This document shows, piece after piece, positions 7,868-16,763 of a stretch of DNA of 64,000 bases (within the stretch, counting starts at the first letter, position 1; each line of letters starts with the position of its first letter). Under the pieces are notes generated by a model. It had not been told where the DNA came from and did no database searches. It saw nothing but the letters and a program-made list of their open reading frames with translations. Source of the stretch: Saprospiraceae bacterium. GTDB lineage: Bacteria; Bacteroidota; Bacteroidia; Chitinophagales; Saprospiraceae. The stretch covers positions 166,338 through 230,337 of the forward strand of contig JAEUUP010000136.1 of assembly GCA_016787525.1 (NCBI GenBank), given 5' to 3'. The translations under genes and the position numbers were made by a program.

Positions 7868-9028
7868 CTAAAATTCAATTTTATCAAAAGAATCAATACG
7901 TTCTGGGTGCGCCTCGAAGGTGAGCGAGCGTGTACTTTTCTTTTGGATAGGATCGTAGTCGTTCAGACCAAACTTTATTTTTGTCAAATCTTCAATTTCT
8001 GAAATGGCAACTTGATATGTTTCAAACTGCTCATAAACAAAACTACGTGTGACGATGTCTTCAATCAAATCATTCTGCTGAATAATATATCCTGTTGCCG
8101 ACGGCACACCATCGTCTTTTATCATCACGATGATTTTCCAAAACTGGTCTGGAATTTTCACCCCATTGAATACACCATCTTTGTCGTCGAAGACTGGACC
8201 CGTGAAAACCGAGATTTTTAAGCCATATTTTCGGGCATTTTTTAGAGCATAAGTCTCCAAACCCAACCAGCGTTTGGCGTTTCTGTTCAAGTCTTTGTGT
8301 TGTGGCGCAGCATTGGTGAGGTGGAATGTATCGTTATTTGCTTTCAGAGCCTCTTCCAAAGTATCACCCCAAAGGGCATCTTCGCGACGTACTTGATGAC
8401 CAATATCAAAATCATTTTTGCCATAGAACGAATCATCCAACTGTTTGTCTTTGGCGATGCGTGGGTCTAAATACCATTTGTCACGTCCGATTTCAGTCCG
8501 ACTTGGCACATCTCCCAATTTTTCATAGCTCAATCCATCAATATTGACCGCTGTAAAAAAAGGCATTTTGCGTTCACCATTCATCACAACGCTAAAATGA
8601 TGGTATTTCAATTCCTTTTTAGCCCCCTCAGTAGTCAATGCTATTTGGGACTGCAATTCCTTTGGAATTTTTGGGAGTGGTACTTTAACGCTCAAAAATT
8701 CAGGATTGTAACCTTTGCGGTTACTGTAATCGGGATCAATTTTCACAGCTCCCGTTGCGTTACCTGTTGATTTATCTTCTTTATCTGTGTTTTTGCTTTT
8801 AGGTTTTTCTTCGGTTTTAGGTTTTTCTTCGATTTGGGGTTTCGATTTTGTTTCAGTTTTTGAAGGTATCACGATGTCAGCATTACGCTCCACAGGTTTT
8901 TCTTTTTTCACTTCGGAGCTTTTAGGAGATGTTTTTTTAGGGGTAGGAGCGTCTTTTAAATCTTTGACGCTGAATATTTTTGAAATCCAGCCAGCTATTT
9001 TTTTTATAATATTACCAACACTATCCAT
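7868..9028 (-). CDS. DNA/RNA non-specific endonuclease (NUC family)
   Basis: The first 125 or so residues are a basic amphipathic start (IIKKIAGWISKIF) and a Lys/Glu/Pro-rich linker. The rest is an Endonuclease_NS domain: NGERKMPFFTAVNIDG, then FDIGHQVRREDALWG, then NDTFHLTNAAPQHKDLNR with the metal-binding Asn region, then VFTGPVF. The usual catalytic DRGH reads D-I-G-H here; the His general base is kept and the Arg is replaced. No signal peptide is seen, unlike secreted nucleases, so a cytoplasmic role or delivery by another route is possible. No immunity gene is adjacent. The 10-mer at 8624 encodes TTEGA. Confidence 0.85.
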   Translation of the reverse strand: MDSVGNIIKKIAGWISKIFSVKDLKDAPTPKKTSPKSSEVKKEKPVERNADIVIPSKTETKSKPQIEEKPKTEEKPKSKNTDKEDKSTGNATGAVKIDPDYSNRKGYNPEFLSVKVPLPKIPKELQSQIALTTEGAKKELKYHHFSVVMNGERKMPFFTAVNIDGLSYEKLGDVPSRTEIGRDKWYLDPRIAKDKQLDDSFYGKNDFDIGHQVRREDALWGDTLEEALKANNDTFHLTNAAPQHKDLNRNAKRWLGLETYALKNARKYGLKISVFTGPVFDDKDGVFNGVKIPDQFWKIIVMIKDDGVPSATGYIIQQNDLIEDIVTRSFVYEQFETYQVAISEIEDLTKIKFGLNDYDPIQKKSTRSLTFEAHPERIDSFDKIEF

Positions 9029-9179
9029 TATAGTTACGTTTAATGATTAAAAATTAGGTTTTAGAATTTCTTAGATGTGAACCCATATCAGCATTGAAGT
9101 CACAAATTACTTGTTTTTCAGTGCATTTTAATAGCTATAAGGTAGATTTTTGAATTTTTTCACACAATAAAATATCGTT

Positions 9180-11534
9180 ATGAAGTTTTACGCCATTCTG
9201 GTTGCTACGTTTTTGACAATAACGCTTTGCGCTTCTCCAACAAATATTTCAACCCATATCAAAACTGATCAATTCGGTTATCGGCAAGCTGACGCTAAAA
9301 TAGCCATTATCGCACAACCGCAAATGGGTTTCAATGCACCAAGTAGTTATACACCTGGTTCAACATTTAAAATACGTCGTTGGAGCGACGATGTAGAAGT
9401 GTTTAGTGGGTCTATAGCCGCTTGGAACGGTGGCTCAACGCATACACAATCAGGCGACAAAGTCTGGTGGTTCGACTTTTCAAACTTAACAACAGCAGGC
9501 GAATATTATGTTTATGACCCTACAAATAATATCGGTTCGTACAAATTTATGATTAGCAATGACGTTTTTACTTCAGTTTTGATGATGGCCTCAAAAGCCT
9601 TATTCTATCAACGGTGCGGAACGAATATTTCAGCCACTCACGGTGGGCATTGGACACATTCAGTGTGTCATATCAACAGCAATCAAGATATATTGTGTCG
9701 AGATGTAGAAAATCCCAACAACTCAGCAACGGCAAAAGACTTATCAGGTGGTTGGCACGATGCGGGCGACTACAATAAATATGTCAATTTCACCTATTCT
9801 ACGGTGCATAACCTGCTTTTTGCCTACCAAGAGAACCCCTCAGTATTTGCGGACAATTGGGGTATTCCAGAAAGTGGAAATGGTATTCCCGATATATTGG
9901 ACGAAGTCAAATATGAATTGGATTGGCTAATAAAAATGCAACAGACCGATGGTTCTGTATTGAGTAAAGTGTCAGTCACCGACTTTAGCAGTGCCAGTCC
10001 ACCGAGTGGTGACGGTAATGCGCGCTATTGGGGGCGAGCTTCCACGAGTTCTACGCTGACAGTGGCTTCTCTTTTTGCACACGCTTCGGTTGTTTTTAAT
10101 AGTATCAACAATACTTATGCAACTTCTTTGAAAAATAAAGCAGAACTCGCGTGGACTTGGGCGGTCGCAAATCCGAATGTGACATTTGCAAATACAGGTT
10201 TTCAAAGTGCAGACCCCGAAGTATCGAGCTACGATTCAGATGCTCGTAAAACTTGTGCCGCTGCTATGCTGTACTCAGCGACGAATAACTCGACTTATAA
10301 GACGTATTTTGAAAACAACTACACCAATTTGCATCCTTACGCTTGGTACTATTTTTACACATTTGAAGGCACTTATGGTGATATTGCTTTGTACTACACC
10401 TCACTTTCAGGTATTACAAGTTCCGTAGCGAGCAATATTTTGAGCAGATTCAACACTTCTACGAACAGTAATGGCGATTTTTATCCCAATTTTACCAACC
10501 AAACGGATGCTTACAGGGCATATATGAAAGACAATGACTATGCTTGGGGCAACAATATGCAAAAATCATTGGTCGGCGTGATGTATGAAAGCATGATAAA
10601 ATACAATCAAACACCTGCCAATCACACCAATTACCGCATCCAAGCCTTAGACTTTTTACATTTTTTGCACGGTACGAACCCCCTCAGTATTGTGATGTTA
10701 TCTAATTCGGGCAGCATTGGTGCAGATAACTATGCAACTCAGATTTATCACGGTTGGACGGGTGATGGCTCAGTAGATGACCTTAATCCCATTCCAGGAC
10801 TGATTACGGGTGGTTTTAATGGCAGTTTTACGGTGTCAACCATTTCACCGCCCGCAGGTCAACCCATCCAAAAATCCTACAAAGATTGGAATACGAGTTG
10901 GCCCGAAAATTCTTGGGAAATCACTGAACCTGCGATTTATTATCAAGCGGCCTATATTCGATTAGTCTCTAAATATGCCACAACCAATGTCGTTTTGCCT
11001 GTAGAATTGACCGCTTTTGAAGCAAAAAAGAAAAGTAAAACAGAAGCCCTTTTGACTTGGGAAATACTCACGGCATCATCTATTGACTACTTTTCCGTTG
11101 AAAAAAGTATTGATAATCAACATTTTGAAACTATTGGAACTGTTAAAAAAGCTGAAACAAATGTTTACGAATGGATTGACAAAACACCTCGGCAAGGACT
11201 CAACTATTATCGTCTCAAAATGATGGACAAAGAAGGTAAATATCATTACTCCGCCATAAAATCTTTGCTATTTGAACAAAATACACCCCTCAGTATTTCG
11301 CCTAATCCTGCGACTCATACCCTAAAAATCAGTATGCCCCATGTATCTGCAAAAAATATTATGATCGAAATTTTTGATGATTTAGGGCATATTGTGGTGT
11401 CAAAAAAAATACAAAATACTGATTTACAGAAGGATATGCAGCTCGACATTAGTAGCTTGAGTAATGGTGTCTATCATTTGAAGTTAACTTATGGCTCTAT
11501 ATTTGAAACTAAAAGCTTTGCGGTCGCACGTTAG
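9180..11534 (+). CDS. Glycoside hydrolase family 9 (endoglucanase-like) with T9SS sorting domain
   Basis: The 784-residue protein has a signal peptide (MKFYAILVATFLTITLCAS), an Ig-like N-terminal GH9 domain (about 25-115; IKTDQFGYRQADAKIA), and a GH9 catalytic domain (about 125-595). GGWHDAGDYNKY (about 191-201) contains the two catalytic-site aspartates, and ENSWEITEPAIYY (about 575-588) the acid glutamate. Residues 605-695 form an FnIII-like linker domain (LPVELTAF...VEKS.D...YYRLK..D), and the end is a T9SS sorting domain (SISPNPATHTLKIS). It probably hydrolyses beta-1,4-glucan at the cell surface or outside. Three 10-mer copies (9836, 10680, 11286) encode NPSVF, NPLSI and TPLSI. Confidence 0.93.
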   Translation: MKFYAILVATFLTITLCASPTNISTHIKTDQFGYRQADAKIAIIAQPQMGFNAPSSYTPGSTFKIRRWSDDVEVFSGSIAAWNGGSTHTQSGDKVWWFDFSNLTTAGEYYVYDPTNNIGSYKFMISNDVFTSVLMMASKALFYQRCGTNISATHGGHWTHSVCHINSNQDILCRDVENPNNSATAKDLSGGWHDAGDYNKYVNFTYSTVHNLLFAYQENPSVFADNWGIPESGNGIPDILDEVKYELDWLIKMQQTDGSVLSKVSVTDFSSASPPSGDGNARYWGRASTSSTLTVASLFAHASVVFNSINNTYATSLKNKAELAWTWAVANPNVTFANTGFQSADPEVSSYDSDARKTCAAAMLYSATNNSTYKTYFENNYTNLHPYAWYYFYTFEGTYGDIALYYTSLSGITSSVASNILSRFNTSTNSNGDFYPNFTNQTDAYRAYMKDNDYAWGNNMQKSLVGVMYESMIKYNQTPANHTNYRIQALDFLHFLHGTNPLSIVMLSNSGSIGADNYATQIYHGWTGDGSVDDLNPIPGLITGGFNGSFTVSTISPPAGQPIQKSYKDWNTSWPENSWEITEPAIYYQAAYIRLVSKYATTNVVLPVELTAFEAKKKSKTEALLTWEILTASSIDYFSVEKSIDNQHFETIGTVKKAETNVYEWIDKTPRQGLNYYRLKMMDKEGKYHYSAIKSLLFEQNTPLSISPNPATHTLKISMPHVSAKNIMIEIFDDLGHIVVSKKIQNTDLQKDMQLDISSLSNGVYHLKLTYGSIFETKSFAVAR

Positions 11535-11644
11535 GTTTGGATTCGTGGGTTTTAGTGAAAAATGTCTTAATCCAATAGTTCTTTGTGTCATTTGCTATTG
11601 ATAAATGACACACAGACTATTGACCAATCGAACAATAAAAATGT

Positions 11645-11652
11645 TAACTTTG
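11645..11652 (+). promoter_or_regulatory. -33/-7 promoter for the T9SS protein gene
   Basis: TAACTTTG fits TAnnTTTG, with TTG at 11620-11622 upstream (22-base gap). It lies 107 bases before the chosen start codon. Confidence 0.6.
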
Positions 11653-11758
11653 CCCGCTTTTTGACCTAAAGGCAACATCTTGAAGCAAAAACCGTTTTTC
11701 AAAACGACTAAATCGCGCTTTGCGTTTTCACAAATTTCATAATCTCGTAAATCTCAGC

Positions 11759-13726
11759 ATGAGACGATTGTACTTTTCTATATTGTTTATATTCAGCACT
11801 TTATGCCTTAATGCGCAACAAGAAGGTGTCAAATTGTTACCCCTCAGTACGCAACCTGTTTTAGAATACAAGGCAGAATTGTCGCAAGCGGAACTTCTCG
11901 CACCTGACTCAATTGACTTGCCGTTTATTGATGACTTTAGTTACGAAGGCCCTTATCCTGACCGTAATTTGTGGCTCGACAACAGAGTTTTTGTCAACTC
12001 GACGATGGCTTACAATCCCCCCTCAGTAGGTGTTGCCACTTTTGATGGTATCAATTACAATGGCAAACCTTATGGTCAACAAGGCGAATACGGCACAGGC
12101 GACACATTGACTTCAAATTATATCAATTTGCGAACAGTCATCAATCCTGATGGCTCAAGACGAGCATTGACTGTTGCGGATTCGGTTTACATGACATTCT
12201 TTTTGCAGCCTAAAGGCTTGTGTTACGAACCATTGGAAAAAGACTCAATGGTCTTAGAGTTCAAAGACAATGCTGGCAATTGGCAAATTGTAAAGACTTA
12301 TAAGGGATTCAAAACCTATATTGCAGACGATAGTTTTCCTCCTTTTGTAATGTATTTTATACCAATTAGAGATGCAAAATATTTTTATGGTAAGTTTCAG
12401 TTTCGTTTCTACAACTATGGTCAAATTGATGGTGCGAATGAATTGTGGCATCTTGACTACGTAAAAATTGGTATCAATCGCCGTTTCAACAATAAAACAC
12501 TCGATGATTTGGCATTTATTGACCAGCCGCGTCCTATTTTGACCCGCTATTCGTCTATGCCTTGGCGGCAAGCGTTTCCGAATGTCGCAACAGAGGTGAC
12601 TGACAAATTCAACGCACGTTTTTACAATCACTTTGCCGACCAGCGTAACCCAACCAATACCAATGTGAAAATCACGAGTTCAACGGGTGTAGCTGCTGTG
12701 TCGAGCATTACAATCTTGGACGGTGTTAATATTCTGCCTAATCAGTTTTATGCGTCATTGGTCAAAACCTATCCGACCGACTTCCGCACCAAATTAGGTA
12801 CAATACCCGCAACAACTGAAAACCTCGTGGTTACGAGTGAAAATACGCTCGACTTGTCAGGACAAGAGGGCAAAGATTTGGCAAGAGCGGCTTATCGCAA
12901 TGATGTGGTGACACGCAAAACCATTTTTTCCAATTATTTTGCTTACGATGATGGTACTGCCGAAATGATGTACGCAGCCACGGGTTTTAGCCAACAAACG
13001 GCCGTACAATTTAAGACCAATGTGGCGGATACACTGAGGGGGGTTCAATTTTCATTCCCTTATGTGCGCAAAAAATACCAGTTTCGAGATGCCAAATTCA
13101 ATATTCAGATTTGGAAAGATTCTTTGAATACAACGCCTATTTATGAAAAGAAAAATGTATCTCCTTATGCCGTAGATGCCAAAGTGGACTCTCTGCACGG
13201 CATTACGACTTATCGTTTAGAGACAAAAACAGGTGGAAAAGATACGTTTATTGTGATTCCAGCCAATACAACTTTTTATGTCGGATATCAAAATGTGGAT
13301 AACCAAATCCCTATTGGTTTGGATAGAAACAGCTTGGACAAAGCCAAATACGCTTTTACAAAAATCAATACCAAATGGGATACCATACCTTATTATCCTT
13401 TGGGCGCATTGATTATTAGAGCTGTTGTGGGCAATAAACCTGCGCAAAACACGAGTTCTTTGTCCACACACGATTTGCCATTGTCCGAGGTCATGTCAGT
13501 TTATCCCAATCCTGCGATTGACCGATTGTATTTTGATGTCAAAAAAGGCAATGATGAAGATTACGAAATCGGTGTTTTTAATCTCATCGGGCAACTTCAA
13601 AAACGCGAGATACTGAGGGGGGGGCAAATGCAATTAAGTAATATGTCGCAAGGTATTTATTTCCTAAAAGTTAGAAATATTCAGACGAATCAAAACTATA
13701 TTCATAAATTTGTTGTCAGTCAGTAA
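11759..13726 (+). CDS. Large secreted T9SS type A sorting domain protein, function unknown
   Basis: I chose the ATG at 11759 because it begins a signal peptide (MRRLYFSILFIFSTLCLNAQ); an in-frame ATG at 11720 would add 13 polar residues in front. The 655-residue protein has no catalytic motif I recognise. DLPFIDDFSYEGPYPDRNLWLDN is a start seen in many Bacteroidota T9SS proteins. The last 80 or so residues form the sorting domain (SVYPNPAIDRLYF ... GIYFLKV). Three perfect 10-mer copies (11840 PLS, 12019 PSV, 13611 LRG) and one near copy (13033, first base C) fall within it; the one at 13611 has eight Gs and lies in the sorting domain. The rhodanese gene follows after 19 bases. Confidence 0.75.
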   Translation: MRRLYFSILFIFSTLCLNAQQEGVKLLPLSTQPVLEYKAELSQAELLAPDSIDLPFIDDFSYEGPYPDRNLWLDNRVFVNSTMAYNPPSVGVATFDGINYNGKPYGQQGEYGTGDTLTSNYINLRTVINPDGSRRALTVADSVYMTFFLQPKGLCYEPLEKDSMVLEFKDNAGNWQIVKTYKGFKTYIADDSFPPFVMYFIPIRDAKYFYGKFQFRFYNYGQIDGANELWHLDYVKIGINRRFNNKTLDDLAFIDQPRPILTRYSSMPWRQAFPNVATEVTDKFNARFYNHFADQRNPTNTNVKITSSTGVAAVSSITILDGVNILPNQFYASLVKTYPTDFRTKLGTIPATTENLVVTSENTLDLSGQEGKDLARAAYRNDVVTRKTIFSNYFAYDDGTAEMMYAATGFSQQTAVQFKTNVADTLRGVQFSFPYVRKKYQFRDAKFNIQIWKDSLNTTPIYEKKNVSPYAVDAKVDSLHGITTYRLETKTGGKDTFIVIPANTTFYVGYQNVDNQIPIGLDRNSLDKAKYAFTKINTKWDTIPYYPLGALIIRAVVGNKPAQNTSSLSTHDLPLSEVMSVYPNPAIDRLYFDVKKGNDEDYEIGVFNLIGQLQKREILRGGQMQLSNMSQGIYFLKVRNIQTNQNYIHKFVVSQ

Positions 13727-13745
13727 CGATTAAAAAAAAACAAAT

Positions 13746-14051
13746 ATGGACGATATTACAGTCAACGAGCTAAAAAAACGCCTCGATGCGGGCGAAAAAC
13801 TTGTATTCATTGATGTGCGAGAGCCTCACGAATACGCTGAATTTAATTTAGGGGCAAAATTGATTCCCCTCGGAACGTTGCCAGATGCATTAGAGGGGTT
13901 GTCAAAATATAAAGATACAGAAATCGTGGTACATTGTCGTTCAGGCGCAAGGTCGGGGCAAGCACAAATATTTATGCGTCAATTTGGTTTTACCAAAGTC
14001 CGTAATCTGATTGGCGGTGTTTTGGCTTGGCAACGTGAGTTTGGCGGTTAA
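13746..14051 (+). CDS. Single-domain rhodanese-like protein
   Basis: The 101-residue protein is one rhodanese fold: FIDVREPHEYAEFNLGAKLIPLG, then VHCRSGARSG with active-site Cys64 in a CxxxxR loop (C64-R69), then GFTKVRNLIGGVLAWQ. It may carry a persulfide for sulfur transfer; single-domain rhodaneses have varied roles, so no substrate is assigned. It lies 19 bases after the large T9SS gene and is probably transcribed with it, ending at the hairpin 14076-14109. Confidence 0.92.
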   Translation: MDDITVNELKKRLDAGEKLVFIDVREPHEYAEFNLGAKLIPLGTLPDALEGLSKYKDTEIVVHCRSGARSGQAQIFMRQFGFTKVRNLIGGVLAWQREFGG

Positions 14052-14075
14052 TCGTCATTGAAAAGCACACAAAAA

Positions 14076-14109
14076 AGGTCGGTGAAGCGTTGAAACTTCA
14101 CCGACCTTG
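14076..14109. terminator. Bidirectional terminator between convergent genes
   Basis: AAGGTCGGTGAAG pairs with CTTCACCGACCTT, flanked by A and T runs. It belongs to the recurring AAGGTCGG terminator set. Confidence 0.85.
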
Positions 14110-14128
14110 TTGTTTGTGTAGTTGAAAA

Positions 14129-14392
14129 TTACTGTTTTTTGAACAGTCCACCTACCAATGAGCCAGCTCCACCACCGACAAGAGCAGTGACGATATTAAC
14201 TATCATATTGCTGCTATCGCCACCCAACAAGGCAGGAGCTAAGGCACTTAGAATAGCAGGAAGTGCGTTGCCACCGACCGCACCTGCGATGAGGTTGCCG
14301 ATATTGCCCAGAGCATTGGGTTTGACCATGTTACCAAGATAGCCACCTGCACCACCTGCGACTGTACTGAGTAGAATTGATGTTAAATCCAT
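14129..14392 (-). CDS. Small Gly/Ala-rich hydrophobic protein, unknown
   Basis: The 87-residue protein is rich in Gly, Ala, Leu and Val, with GGAGGYLGNM, LIAGAVGGNALPAILSALAPALLGG and VTALVGGGAGSLVGGLF, and ends in basic KKQ. Glycine-zipper-like spacing suggests membrane-associated helices, but there is no clear signal peptide. I do not recognise the family. Its own convergent terminator and about 180 bases of AT-rich upstream DNA argue that it is a real, separately transcribed gene. Confidence 0.6.
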   Translation of the reverse strand: MDLTSILLSTVAGGAGGYLGNMVKPNALGNIGNLIAGAVGGNALPAILSALAPALLGGDSSNMIVNIVTALVGGGAGSLVGGLFKKQ

Positions 14393-14575
14393 TTTGTTTT
14401 GATTTTTGTTGATGACTGAATATTGTTTAAAATTTAAAGTTGGTTGTAAATATTACGACCAAAATTAAAAATAATATTTTACATCAAAAAAATAATTCAA
14501 AATAATTTATTTTAATCCTTGTTTTTTGTAAGATAAAAATTTAAAAATAGTGTATTTGTCCAACTAAATTGTAAT

Positions 14576-16471
14576 CTACTTCATTTCAACCATACCTCTT
14601 AAATCCACAGCTCTATCAAATGGCTTTGCAATGCGGTCAAATAGGACGGCAATTTCTAATCGAGTAATGGGGCGTTCCGCATTGAAGTTTTTTAAATTTA
14701 AACGGGTCTCCCAATTGCGTTCGACACCTCCGATAAAACCTTCAAAATCCACATCGGGCTTATTTTCCATCATGGCAAATGCTAAGGCAACGGCATCGCG
14801 CACAGAGACTTTACGGGAGGCTTGTTCAGGAGTCATATTTTTGATGTCGAAACCATAATCGTCAAAAGGTGGTAAAAAGTCTTTGTTTTGAATCGTTGAA
14901 TCGGGATAAAACCACGTCCGATTCGCCCATTTGTAAGGTTCACCGATACCCCTCAGTAACCCCGTTGCACCGATGCGTTGAATGGCTTGAAAATGCGGAT
15001 GATTGGGCTTTATGTCGTAGTAAGGCATCAAATAGCCGCCTTTTTCGAGTAAGATATTTTGCACTGTCCGCACATTGATGTCTTTTGGTGTTCGTTTTTC
15101 ATTGGCAGCAGTGGCAGCTAGGATGCCTGCGGCTTGCCCAATGAGCAAAACACAAGGTTGTAAACGAGTCGAACCGTTGACTAAATTCGTGACGGATATA
15201 CTTTTTTCAGCGACAATAAAATTTTCGACCTTCTGTGGAATTAACGCACCCATTGGCACATTGAATGAAGGAACGGGTGGGTAATTCAATTGAGGTAAGC
15301 CTGATGGATATTTATCGTGATGATGATCAATAGGATAGTCGCCGACAGCAATGCCTGTGCGATAAAGTTGTTCTTTTTGAGCAAAAGGCTTCAAAATATG
15401 GTTGACAGTCATCGTCACACAACCTTCGATTCGACGGCTTTCGCGATGATAAGCTATCATTGGCAGTTTGTCTTTGGTAGGGAACTCATCATCGGCTAAG
15501 CCTAAATTGTTGAAACCTAAGTCGTTTTGAATGAAGTAGAGAAAGGACAAAGTATGTTGTTTGGCTTTTTCCAATATTTTTTGACGCTGTTTAGGCGAAG
15601 CATCAATCAGATTTGCATAAAAATCATTGCCATTTCGAGGCCAGTTGACCATGTACTTGCCGTTGGGCAGTTTTCCATAAACCAGCATTTTATCGCAATC
15701 AATAACTTTTTCAGCATTAGGGCAGCGCATTGCACAGGCACATTGAAAAAGTGAAGCATCATAATTTTTTGGTTTTTTGACCAATGGCGCGCTGCCTTTT
15801 TTGTATGTTTTTAGGATAGCCGAGTAAGTCAAATCTTGTACAATATCAGTTTGCTTGTTGGCGTAACCTATTTCGCCAGTCAGCCCAGCATCGTCCGTTC
15901 CAATTTTGTACGGTACACCAACAAGTCGAGCTACATCACCCAGTTCAGTGGCATCTACAACGATACGTGCTTTGATGGTTTGTTTGCCATTTTTACCTTT
16001 GATTTTGAGTTGCCAATTGTACCCCTCAGTATCGTCTTGTTTTTCGAGTGTCCGTTTCAATTCTTTGATTGTCAATAATTTAGTATTGAACGCAACCGTA
16101 AGATATTGTTCTTGGCTCGCCATTTCTTTGAAAATATTGGCTGCTACGTGTGGTTCAAAACAGATATTGGAGACCCATCCAGTTTGCAACTCTTTAGCAC
16201 CACCGTAGTATTTGTACAACCTCAAACGAAACTCTGCCCACAAACCCGAAGGTAAATCGAAATTACCATCGGCAGCAGGTACGCCCGCAGATGTAAACAT
16301 ACCCCCAAGCCAGTCTGTTTCTTCAATGACAAGTGTTTTGGCACCCAAACGTGCGGCTTGGATGCCCGCAGCAGTACCACTCGTTCCACCGCCAATGATG
16401 CAGACATCGTATTTTTGAGCATTGACTAAAAAACTGAAAAATAATGGTAAAAATAAGATGGATTTTTTCAT
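14576..16471 (-). CDS. Exported FAD-dependent oxidoreductase with SLH-like tail
   Basis: The 631-residue protein has a signal peptide (MKKSILFLPLFFSFLVNAQ), then DVCIIGGGTSGTAAGIQAARLGAKTLVIEE, a dinucleotide-binding fold with GGGTSG at 27-32, and VDATELGDVARLVGVPY, typical of the FAD_oxidored family. SVTNLVNGSTRLQPCVLLIGQAAG closes the FAD domain. The last 130 residues contain two stretches like S-layer homology repeats (FQAIQRIGATGLLRGIG... and RPITRLEIAVLFDRIA). Related proteins in Bacteroidota often sit in polysaccharide-use regions; no such partner is seen here. Periplasmic location is inferred. The 10-mers at 14949 and 16022 encode LLRGIG and DTEGY. Confidence 0.85.
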   Translation of the reverse strand: MKKSILFLPLFFSFLVNAQKYDVCIIGGGTSGTAAGIQAARLGAKTLVIEETDWLGGMFTSAGVPAADGNFDLPSGLWAEFRLRLYKYYGGAKELQTGWVSNICFEPHVAANIFKEMASQEQYLTVAFNTKLLTIKELKRTLEKQDDTEGYNWQLKIKGKNGKQTIKARIVVDATELGDVARLVGVPYKIGTDDAGLTGEIGYANKQTDIVQDLTYSAILKTYKKGSAPLVKKPKNYDASLFQCACAMRCPNAEKVIDCDKMLVYGKLPNGKYMVNWPRNGNDFYANLIDASPKQRQKILEKAKQHTLSFLYFIQNDLGFNNLGLADDEFPTKDKLPMIAYHRESRRIEGCVTMTVNHILKPFAQKEQLYRTGIAVGDYPIDHHHDKYPSGLPQLNYPPVPSFNVPMGALIPQKVENFIVAEKSISVTNLVNGSTRLQPCVLLIGQAAGILAATAANEKRTPKDINVRTVQNILLEKGGYLMPYYDIKPNHPHFQAIQRIGATGLLRGIGEPYKWANRTWFYPDSTIQNKDFLPPFDDYGFDIKNMTPEQASRKVSVRDAVALAFAMMENKPDVDFEGFIGGVERNWETRLNLKNFNAERPITRLEIAVLFDRIAKPFDRAVDLRGMVEMK

Positions 16472-16570
16472 AAAATATTGACTGTTAAGTTTTTATGAGA
16501 TGGAAAAATATTTTTGAAAAAAATGATAGCCCATGAAAATGCGCTCTGTGACTGTTTTTTGTAGATGCTA

Positions 16571-16580
16571 TACTGAGGGG
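16571..16580 (+). repeat. TACTGAGGGG copy in a 292-base gap
   Basis: The region 16472-16763 upstream of the permease gene holds this perfect copy and a short direct repeat (GCGxTCTGTGACTG near 16540 and 16610). No other element stands out. Confidence 0.7.
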
Positions 16581-16763
16581 TATGAAATATCAAACTCTGC
16601 CAAGCGTAGCGTTCTGTGACTGAATTGTTCGCCAAAGCTAAGTAAGAAGCGGCTTTTCATTCAAAATTATTTCTTGCTTTTCTTTGATTAATCTCTGAGT
16701 TCCCTAATTTTAAGCCACATTTTAACGAAACAAACCACATTATAAATCAAATCTAAAATACAG

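Noticed and set aside
14361..14373. GTACTGAGTAGA and similar (ACTCAGTA at 60463-60480, 51904, 54197, 55552) as motif copies
   Set aside because: They share ACTGAG but lack the GGGG run; they fit random occurrence of a six-base match.
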